Below, in pieces: positions 25,601 through 36,294 of a stretch of 64,000 nucleotides of DNA (its first letter is position 1; each line of letters begins with the position of its first letter). Source of the stretch: Symbiodinium natans (lineage: Eukaryota > Sar > Dinophyceae > Suessiales > Symbiodiniaceae); NCBI GenBank assembly GCA_905221605.1, contig CAJNDS010002615.1:98501-162500 (forward strand), written 5' to 3'. Made by a program: the position numbers and the translations under genes. The notes under the pieces were generated by a model. It was given only the letters and a program-made list of their open reading frames with translations, searched no databases and had not been told where the DNA came from.

Positions 25601-28600
25601 GTGTGAGTGGCCCGATGCAGGGCTTGTTTCACAGGGCCCGCAGGGTAGAGATTTCGCAAAAACGGGTTTGAAGCCTCTTTGTTCAGGATCTCCAGGGTTT
25701 AGAGTTAAGGGTTTAGCAGCTTCAGATCCCTCGGACACCCTGCCCCTTGCCCCTCCTGGAGCTGTCCTTGCCATCGTACCTGCTTTGCACTCAAGTCCCT
25801 AAACATTCAACCCTAAACCTCCTAAACCCTGAACCTCCTCAACCCTAAAACTCCCAAACCCTAAACCTCTTAAGCCCCCAAACCTCCTAAACCCTAAATC
25901 TCCTATACCCCCCAAACCTCCTAAACCCCAAACCCTCAACCCAAGTGCGGGCCTCTTGCAGGTCACCATGTTTAGGGTTTAGGGTTTGGGTACGGGCCTC
26001 TTGCAGGTCACCAAGCAGACCGAGATTGACAAGCTGATGGTCGAGTCGCTGGCGACTTGCCCGCAACCCTCACCGTGTAGGCCCTTGGGGTATGTTGTGT
26101 TCTTCTCGGTTCCCCTATATGTATATATACATCTATACAAAGATAACACCGCACAGCTGCCGATGTCATGTGCGCAAAGTGCAGCAGTGTACTACTTGGA
26201 GGTGCAGGGTACTGACAACCCAATTGTCGGTGTAATTTTTACCCACTTAGAAGCCCCTTAAGTACCCGAATCGGGTTTATATAATTGGGTTACTAAGTAC
26301 CATGAACCTCCCAGTAAAAGTCGGATGGACAACTTCTGGCCTAGCCTCTGCTGCGAGTATGGCTTGTAAGAAGGCTTTAAGATTGTGAGAGTACATCACA
26401 AGACCCTAAACTCTCAACCCTACCCGATCTTCGGGGCCCCCGAAGGCTGCTAAGATGTGAGTTGGACAAGAGAGTGAGATGGATGCGTTGTTTGTTTTTG
26501 GTGTGGCCTGTCATGCTATCACTGTGCTTCTTGCTGGCTGCCCAGATTTTCCAGAAGGATCAGACTTTCTTGTTTGGGGGTTTAGTGGCTTCGGGGCTTG
26601 GTGGTTGGGGAGTTTAGGGGTTTCGGGGCTTTGGAGGGCTGGGGTGTAGGGCAGCGCGGGTCTCCAGCCTCAATGGACATAGGAACCTCGAGAGATTTTG
26701 TGACATGCTGTCGTCAGTTGGGTTTAGGGTTTTAGGGTTTTTGGGTTTAGGGTTTTAGGGTTTTAGGGTTTTAGGGTTTTAGGGTTTTTGGGTTTTAGGG
26801 TTGTAGGGTTGTAGGGTTTTAGGGTTTTAGGGTTTTAGGGTTTTAGGGTTTTAGGGTTTTAGGGCTCAGGGTTTAGGGTTCAGGTTTGTAGTCGCTTGCA
26901 GCAAGGACGGCTCTCAGAACGAATGGGGATGGCCTTGTGCTCAGAGAGCTTCGAAAGCTGCGCCGCAACTTGCTGAGAGTCAAGGGCATTAAAGGGATCC
27001 GGCCTGTTTCACAGTACCCTTTTCGATTTCCATGGGTTTTTTCTCTAAATCATGGCCCCTTATAGTGGGATACCCTAGACTTCAGGCTCCGTCTTCATGT
27101 TCGAAAACCCGCCCAAAAGTCACCAACTGTTTAGAGAACTTGCTTTTTTGAATCGAGCGATTGGAGGCCTAAGCCCTAGTCCTTACCAGTTTGGGTCCTC
27201 AAGCCGTGTTCAGGAGGCATCGGACTAAACCTAAACTCCGAACCCGATAGAAGTTCCCGAGGCCTGCCCTTCCATGAGGCCGTAAACCCTAAACCCTACA
27301 CCCTCAACCCTCAACCCTCAACCCTCAACCCTAAACCCTAAACCCTAAACCTTAAACCCTAAACCCGAAACCCGAAACCCTAAACCCTAAACCCTAAACC
27401 CGAAACCCTAAACCCTCAACCCTAAACCCTAAACCTCCACCTTGCGAGCCACACATCTCTCCAGCCCCTCCTAACCCCATCAACCCTATAAACGCCAGGC
27501 TCGACACCCTCGTGGTGTGTAAAGGGTCCACCCTAACCCCTAAACCTTAGACCCTAAACCCCTAACTCCTCAACCCTTAACCCCGCTAACGCCCCAAACC
27601 CTTAACCCTAAACCCCCAAACGCTAGACCCAAACCCTAATCCCTAAGCCCCGAACCCTAAACACTAAAACCCCGATCTCTAAACCCCCCTAACCCTAAAC
27701 TCCCTCACCCTAAACCCTAAACCCTAAACCCTAAACCCTAAACCCTAAACCCTAAACCCTAAACCCTAAACCCTAAACCCTAAACCCCACACCCCCAAAA
27801 TTCTTTGGGCTTTCGGCCTCCGCGCCTTGAGGTCCAAGGCCAAGCTCGGAGCTAATGCTGTATTGGCGGCCCGGCAGCAGCTGGGGTTTTGGGGTTTAGG
27901 GTCTGGGGTTTGGAGAGTTTATAGAGAGGGTGTAGAGAGGGTTTAGAGAGGGTGTAGAGAGGGTGTAGAGAGGGTGTAGAGAAGGTTTAGCGGGCTTAGG
28001 GGGTTTAGGGTTTAGGGCAGGGTTTCAGGGGCCCTCAAGCCTTTAGCGTTGTGTTTTTTGGGTCATGTTGGTGTTTGTCTGTCTTTTGTTGTTCGCAGAA
28101 CCAACAGTGTAACGGCTGGCGCACAAACAGGGGCTCCAAATCGAGAGAAGGCGGTATCCACGAGAGACAGGAGAAGTTGGGTTGAATAGTAGGGGTATAT
28201 ACGGGCTCCCTACCCTAAGAACGAACCACCTCCCCTCCAAAAACATCCTCATGTCTTGAACTACATAGGGCAAAGCAGAACTGGGACCTCAGCAATCTTT
28301 GGGGTTTGGAGTGTAGGGGAGCTTGGAGGTGTCTTAAAATTATGGACAACTTGGGCGGGGCTACACCATGAGCGGGGTGGCTTCACCCAGTTGGCCCCCC
28401 AAGCATCTCAGGGGCCCCCCAACAGCACCAAACCCTAAGCCCTAAACCCTAAACCCCCGAAACCCCTAAACCCCTGAACCCCCAAACCCCTAAACTCCTA
28501 ACCCCTAAACCCTAACTCCGAAACCCTAAACCCCCTAAACTCCTGAACTCCTGAACCCTGAATCCCCAGACCCTTCGAGGCCGTGTCGATGGCAGTGTGC

Positions 28601-29225
28601 AGGGCAGGTACCGCTGCTGTTGTTGAGGGTCCATGGTGTCGTCTTCTGTTTGGTATATAATAGGGCTTATAGAGTTTGCAGGGTTTACGGGTATCTTGTA
28701 GGGCTTTGCAGGGTTTACAATGTAGGGTTATTAGGGTATAGGGTTTATAGGGTTTAGGGAGGACCTTTGAGAATCGTCGAGCCTCAGTCTGTGACGCTTA
28801 ATGTGAGGTCCTTCAGCAAATGGGTTTGGGGTTACTGGGGGAGGGAGAGGGCGGGGGGAGGAGCTAGTTGCAGAGACCTATGCAGGGTTTGGGGTTGTGG
28901 TAGTTTGCCACTTGAAAAGGACCCCCAGCAAAGGTACCCCCTAACTTTCGCCAGCCCCCAGCCATTTCCTGAACATCATGTGGAAAGTCGAACGCTTCGA
29001 TTCCCTAGTACACAAAGTTTTGCATTGAGGATACCCCCCCCCCAAAGAGCCTAGTTTATTATTCTTCTTCTTGTTTTTTTTTAGTTTTCTATGGCCATAA
29101 CCCGAAGCCCTGAATCCCTAAACCCGAAGCCCCTACAACTCTACTGTAACCCTAAACTGCTGGAGCTCCCGTTGCCCCGGAGGTGCGGCTGCCAGCAAAA
29201 TGCCCCTCTACAAGTACATCGCCAG
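19697..29225 (+). CDS. ENO: enolase, exons 1-11
   Basis: Enolase converts 2-phosphoglycerate to phosphoenolpyruvate in glycolysis. Exons: 19697-19745, 21898-21935, 22630-22672, 23868-23905, 24147-24176, 24966-25016, 26007-26047, 26902-26931, 27832-27868, 28580-28607, 29183-29225. They read in one continuous frame: AREIFDSRG, NPTVEVDLCTE, FRAAVPSGASTG (active-site loop with the conserved Ser), GIYEALELRDG, LLGKGVQK, VNDIIAPKLIG, TEIDKLMVE, DGSQNEWGW, KLGANAVLAAV, SMAVCRA, ASKMPLYKYIA. Eight of the eleven exons are under 45 nt. Donors are GT at exons 1 and 10, GA at 2, 4 and 11, otherwise GC. All acceptors are AG, followed by G except at exons 3 and 8. The ATG at 19697 is preceded by an AG (19692-19693) that could accept trans-splicing. 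Introns carry the telomeric-type arrays. Confidence 0.92.
19970..21290. repeat. degenerate minisatellite in enolase intron 1
   Basis: From about 20240 to 21250 a unit containing TCTCCTTCAATTAAGGGCGA and ACATAAGGTACATGGCC recurs more than a dozen times at irregular spacing of roughly 45-100 bp. Many copies carry small changes (TCTATGGCC, GTTTGCGGCC). It matches no other place in the window. It is bounded by TTTAGGG arrays at about 19970 and 21325. Confidence 0.75.
22939..23080. mobile_element. MITE-like inverted repeat, family A copy 2
   Basis: This copy begins ACTTGGAGGTTCATGATACT and ends with the inverse (AACCTCCAAGT). The inner motif GTAACCCAAG pairs with CTTGGGTTATAAGT. It lies in the middle of enolase intron 3, between the TTTAGGG half and the CCCTAAA half. 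No open reading frame is present. Confidence 0.7.
23280..23855. repeat. long CCCTAAA array upstream of enolase exon 4
   Basis: Several perfect blocks are separated by CCCTAGA variants and a repeated ACACTCCCTAAACCCT unit (about 23730-23770, 23838-23856). The array ends about 10 nt before the exon at 23868. Confidence 0.95.
25035..25220. repeat. GGGTTTTTA variant array after enolase exon 6
   Basis: A homogeneous nonamer array (AGGGTTTTT) in the G-rich orientation begins about 20 nt after the exon end at 25016. Confidence 0.92.
25948..26013. repeat. 21-bp direct repeat flanking a 24-nt TTTAGGG insert at an exon start
   Basis: The 21 nt at 25948-25968 recur exactly at 25993-26013. The repeated unit includes the acceptor TTGCAG and the first bases of enolase exon 7. 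The 24 nt between the copies are TTTAGGG-type repeat. The second copy is the one used in the model. Confidence 0.85.
26194..26315. mobile_element. MITE-like inverted repeat, family A copy 3
   Basis: The left end is ACTTGGAGGTGCAGGGTACT and the right end is the inverse of ACTGGGAGGTTCATGGTACT. The inner halves carry ACAACCCAATT and AATTGGGTTACTAAGTACC. It is in enolase intron 7, about 145 bp after exon 7. Confidence 0.65.
27920..27990. repeat. tandem repeat of AGAGAGGGTGTAG type
   Basis: About five units of roughly 13 nt with T/G variation lie in enolase intron 9, embedded in TTTAGGG-like sequence. Confidence 0.65.
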
Positions 29226-29721
29226 GACCCGGATGCCCCGCCCTTTAGAGAAGAACGGGTTTAGGGTTTAGGGTTTAGGGTTTAGGGTTTAGGGTTTAGG
29301 GTTTAGGGTTTAGGGTTTAGGGTTTAGGGTTTAAACCGCAATTGAACCCTTAAACCCCTAAACCCTAAACCCCTCGCTGGACTCCCAGGGTTATTCCTCA
29401 TCATAGTGCAGGGTCTAGGGCCTAGGGTATTAAGCATATGGGTAGTTCTTTACATCAGGATCCTTTATTGCTTGCATCCTCCGAGGGTAGAGACTACCCA
29501 ACCGTAATCCACGATACTCCTTATCATTACAGGGCCCTTAAGCTTGAAACTCAAAAGAAATGCGCTTTCAAGGTAAACTTTTCCAAGGTTGCTAGCTCAG
29601 GGAGCTTAATGAAGAAGATTCCAACTTTGTTTTCTTAGGGAATCCACCTTAGGCTTACCCGAAAACCTCAACAGTAGACCCTACACCCTAAAACCCTAAA
29701 ACCCTCCAAGCCCCTCACGAG

Positions 29722-32700
29722 GATCTCGGGGAAGCCGTATGACAGCTTCGTGATGCCGGTCCCCTCCTTCAACGCGCGGGGCCCCGGCCGGCGGATCTCC
29801 CGAACCTGTTTCTTCGTGTGTTTAGTGTTTAGTGTTTAGGGTTTAGGGTTTAGGGCTTCGGATTTAGGGTTTAGGATTCAGGGTTTAGGATTTAGGGTTT
29901 ACGGGCTTAGGGGCTTACGGTTTCGGAATTTTGAGGGCTTGGGTTTGTCGCGTTTGGGGGTTTGGGCATGCTTTTGGGGCATTTGTTCTCCGACAAGTGA
30001 AGTGGACCAGGGCCCTTCTGCCCAACAACAGCTTTTTCGATGCCTTTATATGATCATATCATACCTGCTTGATTGACTGGCTTGGGCACAATCTGAACTT
30101 AGCTTGTTTTAGGGTGCCTTACTTTGCAGGATGTCTGAACAAACCCTGTAGGGTTTAGGATTTAGGGTTCCGCGTTCGAGGTCATCAACGGTGGCAGCCA
30201 CGCTGGCAACAGGCTGGCTTGTCAGGAGCGTTCTATGGAGGTAAGACTGCCCTGGGGGCGGGGGGGGGGGGGGGGGGGGAACGCTGAACCCTGAAAAGTC
30301 CTAAAAGCCTTGCCCTCAACCCTATGAATGAACCTTAAACCCTATTAACCTTAAACGTTTGGGTGGATCGACAGCTGGGCATTGACGTATCGAGCAAGAA
30401 ATAATTAGAGACCCTAAGCCCTAAGCACTATGCCCTAAGCCCTAAGCCCTAAGCCCTAAACCCTAAGCCCTAAACCCTAAACCCTAATCCCTAAACCCTA
30501 AACCCTAAACCCTAAACCCTAGACCCTAAACCCTAAACCCTAAACCCTAAACCGAAATCCAAAATCCTAAATCCGAAGCCCTTATAAACCCTAAACCCTA
30601 AACCCTAAACCCTAAACCCTAAACCCTAAACCCTAAACCCTAAACCCTAAACCCTAAACCCTAAACCCGAAGCTGCCACCCAAACACACAGCGAGGAGTT
30701 CATGATCCTCCCCGTGGGGGCCACCTCTTTCAAGGAGGCCATGATCATCGGCGCCGAGGCCCCCCAGGGTGTAGGGTTTAGGGTTTAGGCTTTAGGGTTT
30801 AGGGTTTAGGGTTCAGGGTTTAGGGTTTAGGGGTAGGTTTGGGGGAGTATTTTTCTGATCCCATGGTCTGTTTTTGTGAGGAGATCGTTGGAAAATAGAG
30901 GCTTCCGAGGGTTAGCGCTTTGGCTGCCTGGGGTCTAGGGTTTAAGGGATAGGGTTTTTATTTCTACCTAAGGCACAAGTACCGGTCCGGGATTCTTCCT
31001 TTGGGTTTTTGCTCAGCAGAGTCATCCTCAATCAACTTCCCCGACTTCCTGACACAGCCATGAGAAGCCAGGTCTACCACAACCTCAAGAGCGTCATCAA
31101 GAAGAAGTACGGTCAGGACACCCCGACGCAGATCTGAGTTCATGGGTTCATGGGTTTCAGGTTTCCGGCTTTACGGCTGCACTTGAAAGCCTCGACGCCC
31201 GTCGCAGGATGCTTGCAACGTCGGAGATGAGGGAGGCCATGGCTGTTGTGTGTGGGGCTGGGTGGGGAGGGGCGAGGGTGAGGGGGGGCACCTACCCTCA
31301 ACCCTAGTTAAAAGTTGAACCCTCAACACCCCAAGCCCTCAAAATCCTAAACCCTCTAAACCCACAACCATGAATCTCAAACCTGAATAAGATAGACTAA
31401 GAAGGTCGAAGAACAAGATAGTGCCCGCCTTTATCTCGTTCGTACGTTTGTTCCCGTTTGGTGGCCTCTGCTTGTTGAGTATGCTTGTTGTGCGTCATAG
31501 AGGCCCTAAAATATACGGGCTTTTTCTAGTGAAATTGGTTTCAAAGAATCCAATTAGCAAGAGAAATGACTGGGAATCTTAGCAAGAGAAATAACTGGGA
31601 ATCTTTACTTTTTTCATCATTCATAAGGTGCTTTTCATAATGTTTTTGAGACGTGAATGAGACTCAACTGCCTTCTCGTGGTCTTTGAACTCGTTTACTT
31701 TCTACTTCTAAACGGAGATAGTTTGTAAGGATGAGACATAGTCTTAAATATGAACAGTTATTGTCTACTGCTTCATCCTTTTAGAATCATGATAACTGGC
31801 GTAGATTGTACTGGCCTGTTTTGGTGAATTATATTGGCATTCTACAAAACCGCAAACCCTCAACACCCTAAACCCTCAAAACCCCAAACCCCCTAAGCTC
31901 GCAAACCCTTCAACAACTTCAAAACCCTTTAATTTTGACGCTACGTGACCCGCCTCGGCCCGGCCCAACCCATGTGCGTGAGCATGGTGATTCCGCAGCG
32001 CCCAAGACACTGGACCCCAAGCAAGAAGGGTTGGGTTTAGGGTTTAGGGTTCCGGGTTTATGGTTTAGGGTTTCGGGTTGAGGGTTAGTTTAGGGTTGAG
32101 GGCTTAGGGCTCAAGGTTCACGGTTTGGGGTTTAGGGTTTTTGGGTTTTGGTTCCTCGGCAACAGCGAGGGCCGGGAAAGGGTGGGCGGGGGGGAGGGCC
32201 TGCTCGGCGGGGCTGGCCACTTTCGCCCGGAAGGTACCCTTTCCAGGCGAAAAAAGGGGGCCGATGGCTTTGGGCTTGGGGGCAGGATTTGGAGGGGGGG
32301 TGCCTGGTTCTGACAACCTCCCACCCCCACCCCTTCCCCCCCACCCCTTCCCCCCCACCCCCCCCACCACCACCCCCCCCCCCCCCAAAAAAAAAAACAT
32401 AAAAACAAATAAATAAAGACTCAAAACCCTAAACCCTAGACCCTTAAATAACCCCGAAACCCTCAAGACCTCTTGGATCCTGTGCCCTTTTGATTAGGCT
32501 TTGCGCCGAGTGTCCAGGACAACAACGAGGCTGAGCCAAGGGTTTCTAGGAGTTGTTAATATGGTTTAAAGGGGTCTTAGGGGGTTTATTGGGTTTTCTG
32601 TAGGGATTTAGGGGGATTGCAGGGGCTCATACTGACGGTTTATAGGGTTTATAAAGGGTTCATGTGATTTAGTTGCGCCTTCAACCTTCGGGAACACCCA

Positions 32701-35483
32701 GGATCTTACGGGCTTTGGGTTTGGTTTCAGGGGCCTAGGTTTAGGGCGTTGCTGACGCCTGCTTCGTCCCCGTTCGCTATAACTTTGGGGGAGGGGGGGG
32801 CTACAACATTCCTCGGGATCCAGACCCACGACAGACCCTAAACTCCAACCTGCAAAACACTTACCAAAGACCCTGCGCATAAACTACCCACTAAACCTTT
32901 AACCCTAAGCCCCTTAAAAAAAAAACCCACGCGTAGCCACTCATTGAACCCTTATATAAACCTCAACCCTCAACTCTCAAACCCTAAGCACTACTCGGAT
33001 TAAGCCCTAAAACCTAAACAAACCCTAAACAGGCGCTGGACGTGCTCATGGAGGCGATTGAGAAGTCTGGCCACGCCGGGAAGGCCCAGGGAGGGTCCCT
33101 TATAGCAAAGTTCTACGTGCAGGGCCTTCTTGGAGGTGCAGGGTTTAGGGTTTAGGGTTTGCTCCTGTGCAGTCTCGCCTGCAACTGGTGTGATATGGAT
33201 GAGCATTGGCATAATTTTTTCGCGGGCTGCTGATAAGAAGGTACAATGAAGTTGCCATAATCAGGAAATCCTGTTGTTTACCCGCTACCCATATCATATG
33301 TCAAGACCCTGAACTCGAAACCTTAAACCCAAAACCGAAAACCTAAACCCCAAACCCTAAACCCCCAGCCCGAAAGCTTATGCCCCAAACTCCAAACTCC
33401 AAACCCCAAACCCCAAACCCCAAACCCCAAACCCCAAACCCTAAACCCTAAGCCCTCCACAGCAGCCGAGTGTTGGCAGGTGAAGATCGGAACCGACGTG
33501 GCTGCGTCCGAGTTCTACGGTGCGGGGCCTTGGGAACAATCAGGGTTTAGGGTTTAGGGTTCAGGGTTTAGGGTTTAGGGTTTAGGGTGTAGGGTTTAGG
33601 CTTTACGGCGTAGGGTTGTTGAAGAGACCCTAATACTAAGCGAGCCTCGTCCTCCCATAGGTTCCCTCGCTGCCTAAACCCGAAGTCCTGGGCCACCTGT
33701 GGTTTAGGGATTAGGGTACCTAAAGACGAAGCCCTCAGCTCATTCCTCCCTGGCACTCTATGGCCCTCTGTTCAGGGTTTAGGGGTACCCACCCAACCCT
33801 GAACTCCCAACCCTAAACCCTAAACCCTCAACCCTGAACTCCCAACCCTAAACCCGAAACCCTCAGCCCTAAACCCTAAACCCTGAACTCCAGACAAGGT
33901 GCCGAGACGAAGAAGTACGACCTGGACTTCAAGAACCCATCGAGCCCGCGCCACAGAGATGAACTGAATTCCCCTTAAAACCCGAAACCCTAAACCCAAA
34001 CCCTAAACCCTAAACCCCAAACCCGAAACCCCAAACCCCAAACCCTAAGCCCTAAACTCTAAACCCTAGAACCCCCTGCAAGGCCCCTCAACCGGAACTC
34101 GAAGCTCCTGAGCCCGTAAAACCTAAGCCCCGAAACCCTAGACGCCTTAAAAACTATGCCCAAACCCTAAAACCCAAACCCTGCAGCAGCCCTGCCATGC
34201 GAGCCCATCTCGCTGGAATGCGCCCTCACAGCCCATCTCCTGCAACCCGCTAACAGAAGACGGTCCCCTCCATCCCCCACCCCACCCCCCCACCCCCCCA
34301 AAAAAAGAACAACAAAAAACTGAGCAGGATGTAGGGCTTGGGGTTTGGGGTTTGGGGTTTTAGGGTTTAGGGTTTAGGGCTTGGGGGAGTCTAGGGTTTA
34401 GGGCTTGTGGAAGTTTAGGGGGGTGGAGGGGCTGGAGACAGTGCGGCTTCATAGTCTCACGAGCCATGGAGCCTTTGGGTAGCTAAGGCTAAGGCCTCAA
34501 TCTGCCTAAACCCTTTAGGGTTTAGAGTTTAGGGTTTTGGGTTTAGGTTTGCTATCTGAGCATGAACAGCGTTTCCGTGGCTACTTAAATCTTGGCCTTT
34601 CTCGAAATGGTTCCCTAAACCTGAACCTTAAACCTTAAACCTTAAACCCTAAACCCTAAACCCTAAACCTATAGCCCTGAACTCTAAAAACTCTAAACTC
34701 GACAGTTAACACTTTAAACCCCAAATGGGCCGCTACTGCCTGAAGCCTCATCGTCATAGCCCCGTTAGGCCCGGACAGCATGAAGAAGACAGCTGATGAG
34801 ATGATCGCCTACTACAAGGACACAAGTTTAATGGGTTTAGGGGTTTATGGGTTTAGGTTGGGATGCTCCCCCTTATACTAACAGTCCTTAATCGGCAGTA
34901 TTAAGCACTGCTAGGATAAGGGGGGAGCATCCCAAAGGTTTAGGGGCAGGTCGTTTAGATACTGCCTGAAGCATAGACCTTCAACAGGATGTTAACTTGT
35001 ACCACTTAAAAGTCACCAAGCAACCTTAAGATGGTACTGAATACCACGCAGCAGGGGTAAGTTGGGCAGCAGAACGTGAATGAGTTGTACTCTCGGCTCC
35101 TTTCTATTAAGAAGGGGTGTCCCTTCTTATGATATGATGTGACCCGTTCAGCTTGCTCCACGAAAGGGAGCATCATACTCTAAGCCCTAATCGGGTTCAG
35201 GGCTTTAGGGTTTTGGGGCTTTAGGGGCTTAGGGATAATTTCAGATTCGTCCCGAGCCCTAAACCAACCTCAAACCCCACATCATTTCGGGGGTTTAGGG
35301 TTCGGATTTTTTGATTAGCTTAAGTTTTTTAAATTTCAGCTTCTGGGTTTCATTTACGTCTTTAAGGGTAAATTCGTAGCTTGTAGTTTGTTTACGAATT
35401 AGGGCCTTCCCCGAAGTGGGAAGAGCTTCGAGGACTGGATCGGCAAGTACCCCTTCGTCTCCATCGAGGATCCCTTTGACCAG
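29722..35483 (+). CDS. ENO: enolase, exons 12-22
   Basis: Exons: 29722-29773, 30181-30225, 30696-30758, 31072-31116, 31208-31235, 32498-32529, 33033-33083, 33480-33519, 33899-33943, 34769-34818, 35433-35483. They encode the core of the barrel: DSFVMPVPSFN, VINGGSHAGNRLACQ (catalytic-loop His), EFMILPVGATSFKEAM, VYHNLKSVIKKKYG, NVGDEGG (catalytic Glu), FAPSVQDNNE, ALDVLMEAIEKSGHAGK, KIGTDVAASEFY (metal-ligand Asp), KKYDLDFKNP, KKTADEMIAYYK, and IGKYPFVSIEDPFDQ (metal-ligand Glu). No key residue is missing. Donors are GC except GA at exons 13, 15 and 21 and GT at exon 19. Intron 15 (31117-31207, 91 nt) is short and has no array. In intron 17 the CCCTAAA repeat runs straight into the acceptor AG. 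Confidence 0.93.
34860..34933. mobile_element. MITE-like inverted repeat, family B copy 1
   Basis: This near-perfect palindrome of about 74 bp has arms of about 33 nt. The left arm begins GGGATGCTCCCCCTTATACT and includes AACAGTCCTTAAT; the right arm is its inverse with few changes. It lies in enolase intron 21. Related copies are at 46023-46100 and 13372-13487, with partial ones at 3235-3272 and 4654-4712. Confidence 0.75.
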
Positions 35484-35949
35484 GCCCCGTTCTCTTCGGG
35501 CAGCCCCAACCACAAAGCCGTAAGGCCTTCAGTTGCTAGGTTTAGGGTTTAGGGTTTAGGTATTATGGTTTAGGGTTTAGGGTTTAGAGTAGGCACTTGT
35601 TCCCTTATAAGGGTTCAGTTTTCCTTAGCAGCCCCTTTAAACCAAAAGGGGTACCCTGTTTATACACACGTTGCTCTTGCGTCTAGGTTGAATTCACAGA
35701 ATACCGGTACTCCTTACTATCCCCCAAAGTGCTCCAGTCCTGATTCTTGGAGTCTTAGGCAGTGGAAGTGGTTGAGGCGTTTCAGGGGGACAGGGGAGTT
35801 GCAGAATGGGTGCAAACCCTAAACCCTAAACCCTAAACCCCAAACCCCAAACCCCAAACCCTAAACCCTATTTAGGGCTTGGCGTTTCGGGAGCCTTTTT
35901 TTAAGATTTGGGATTTAGGGCTGTGGGAAGGCTTATGAGAGCCCAAGGC

Positions 35950-36121
35950 GCCGTTTAGGGTTTAGGGTTTAGGGTTTGGGGTTTAGGGTTTAGGGTTAGG
36001 GTTTAGGGTTTAGGGTTTAGGGTTTAGGGTTTAGGGTTTAGGGTTTAGGGTTTAGGGTTTAGGGTTTAGGGTTTAGGGTTTAGGGTTTAGGGTTTAGGGT
36101 TTAGGGTTTAGGGTTTAGGGA
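35950..36121. repeat. TTTAGGG array in enolase intron 22
   Basis: A long, nearly perfect heptamer array on the coding strand, with one short-unit interruption near 35995. Confidence 0.95.
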
Positions 36122-36294
36122 ACGTTGCGAAACGGATCTACGTGAAAGCGTTGAGGTTTCAGATTGAGCGCCCTCGTCCAAAACCTAAACCTAGAACTAA
36201 ATTACTCTCACGCTACTAAGCCCTACCAGACCCTAAGCACTCAACCCTCAACCCTATTGGAATCATGTCGTTGGCCTGTCGAGTGCCTTTCAAG

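Noticed and set aside
26648-26694. Alternative enolase exon reading LNGHRNLE
   Set aside because: It is a weak resemblance, superseded by the 26902-26931 exon.
27494-27530. Alternative enolase exon reading LDTLVVCKG
   Set aside because: The segment at 26902-26931 (KDGSQNEWGW) fits the family and both splice phases, while this one does not.
32104-32466. Overlapping Gly/Pro-rich ORFs on both strands
   Set aside because: They lie in enolase intron 16 and are produced by G/C-tracts and telomeric repeats.
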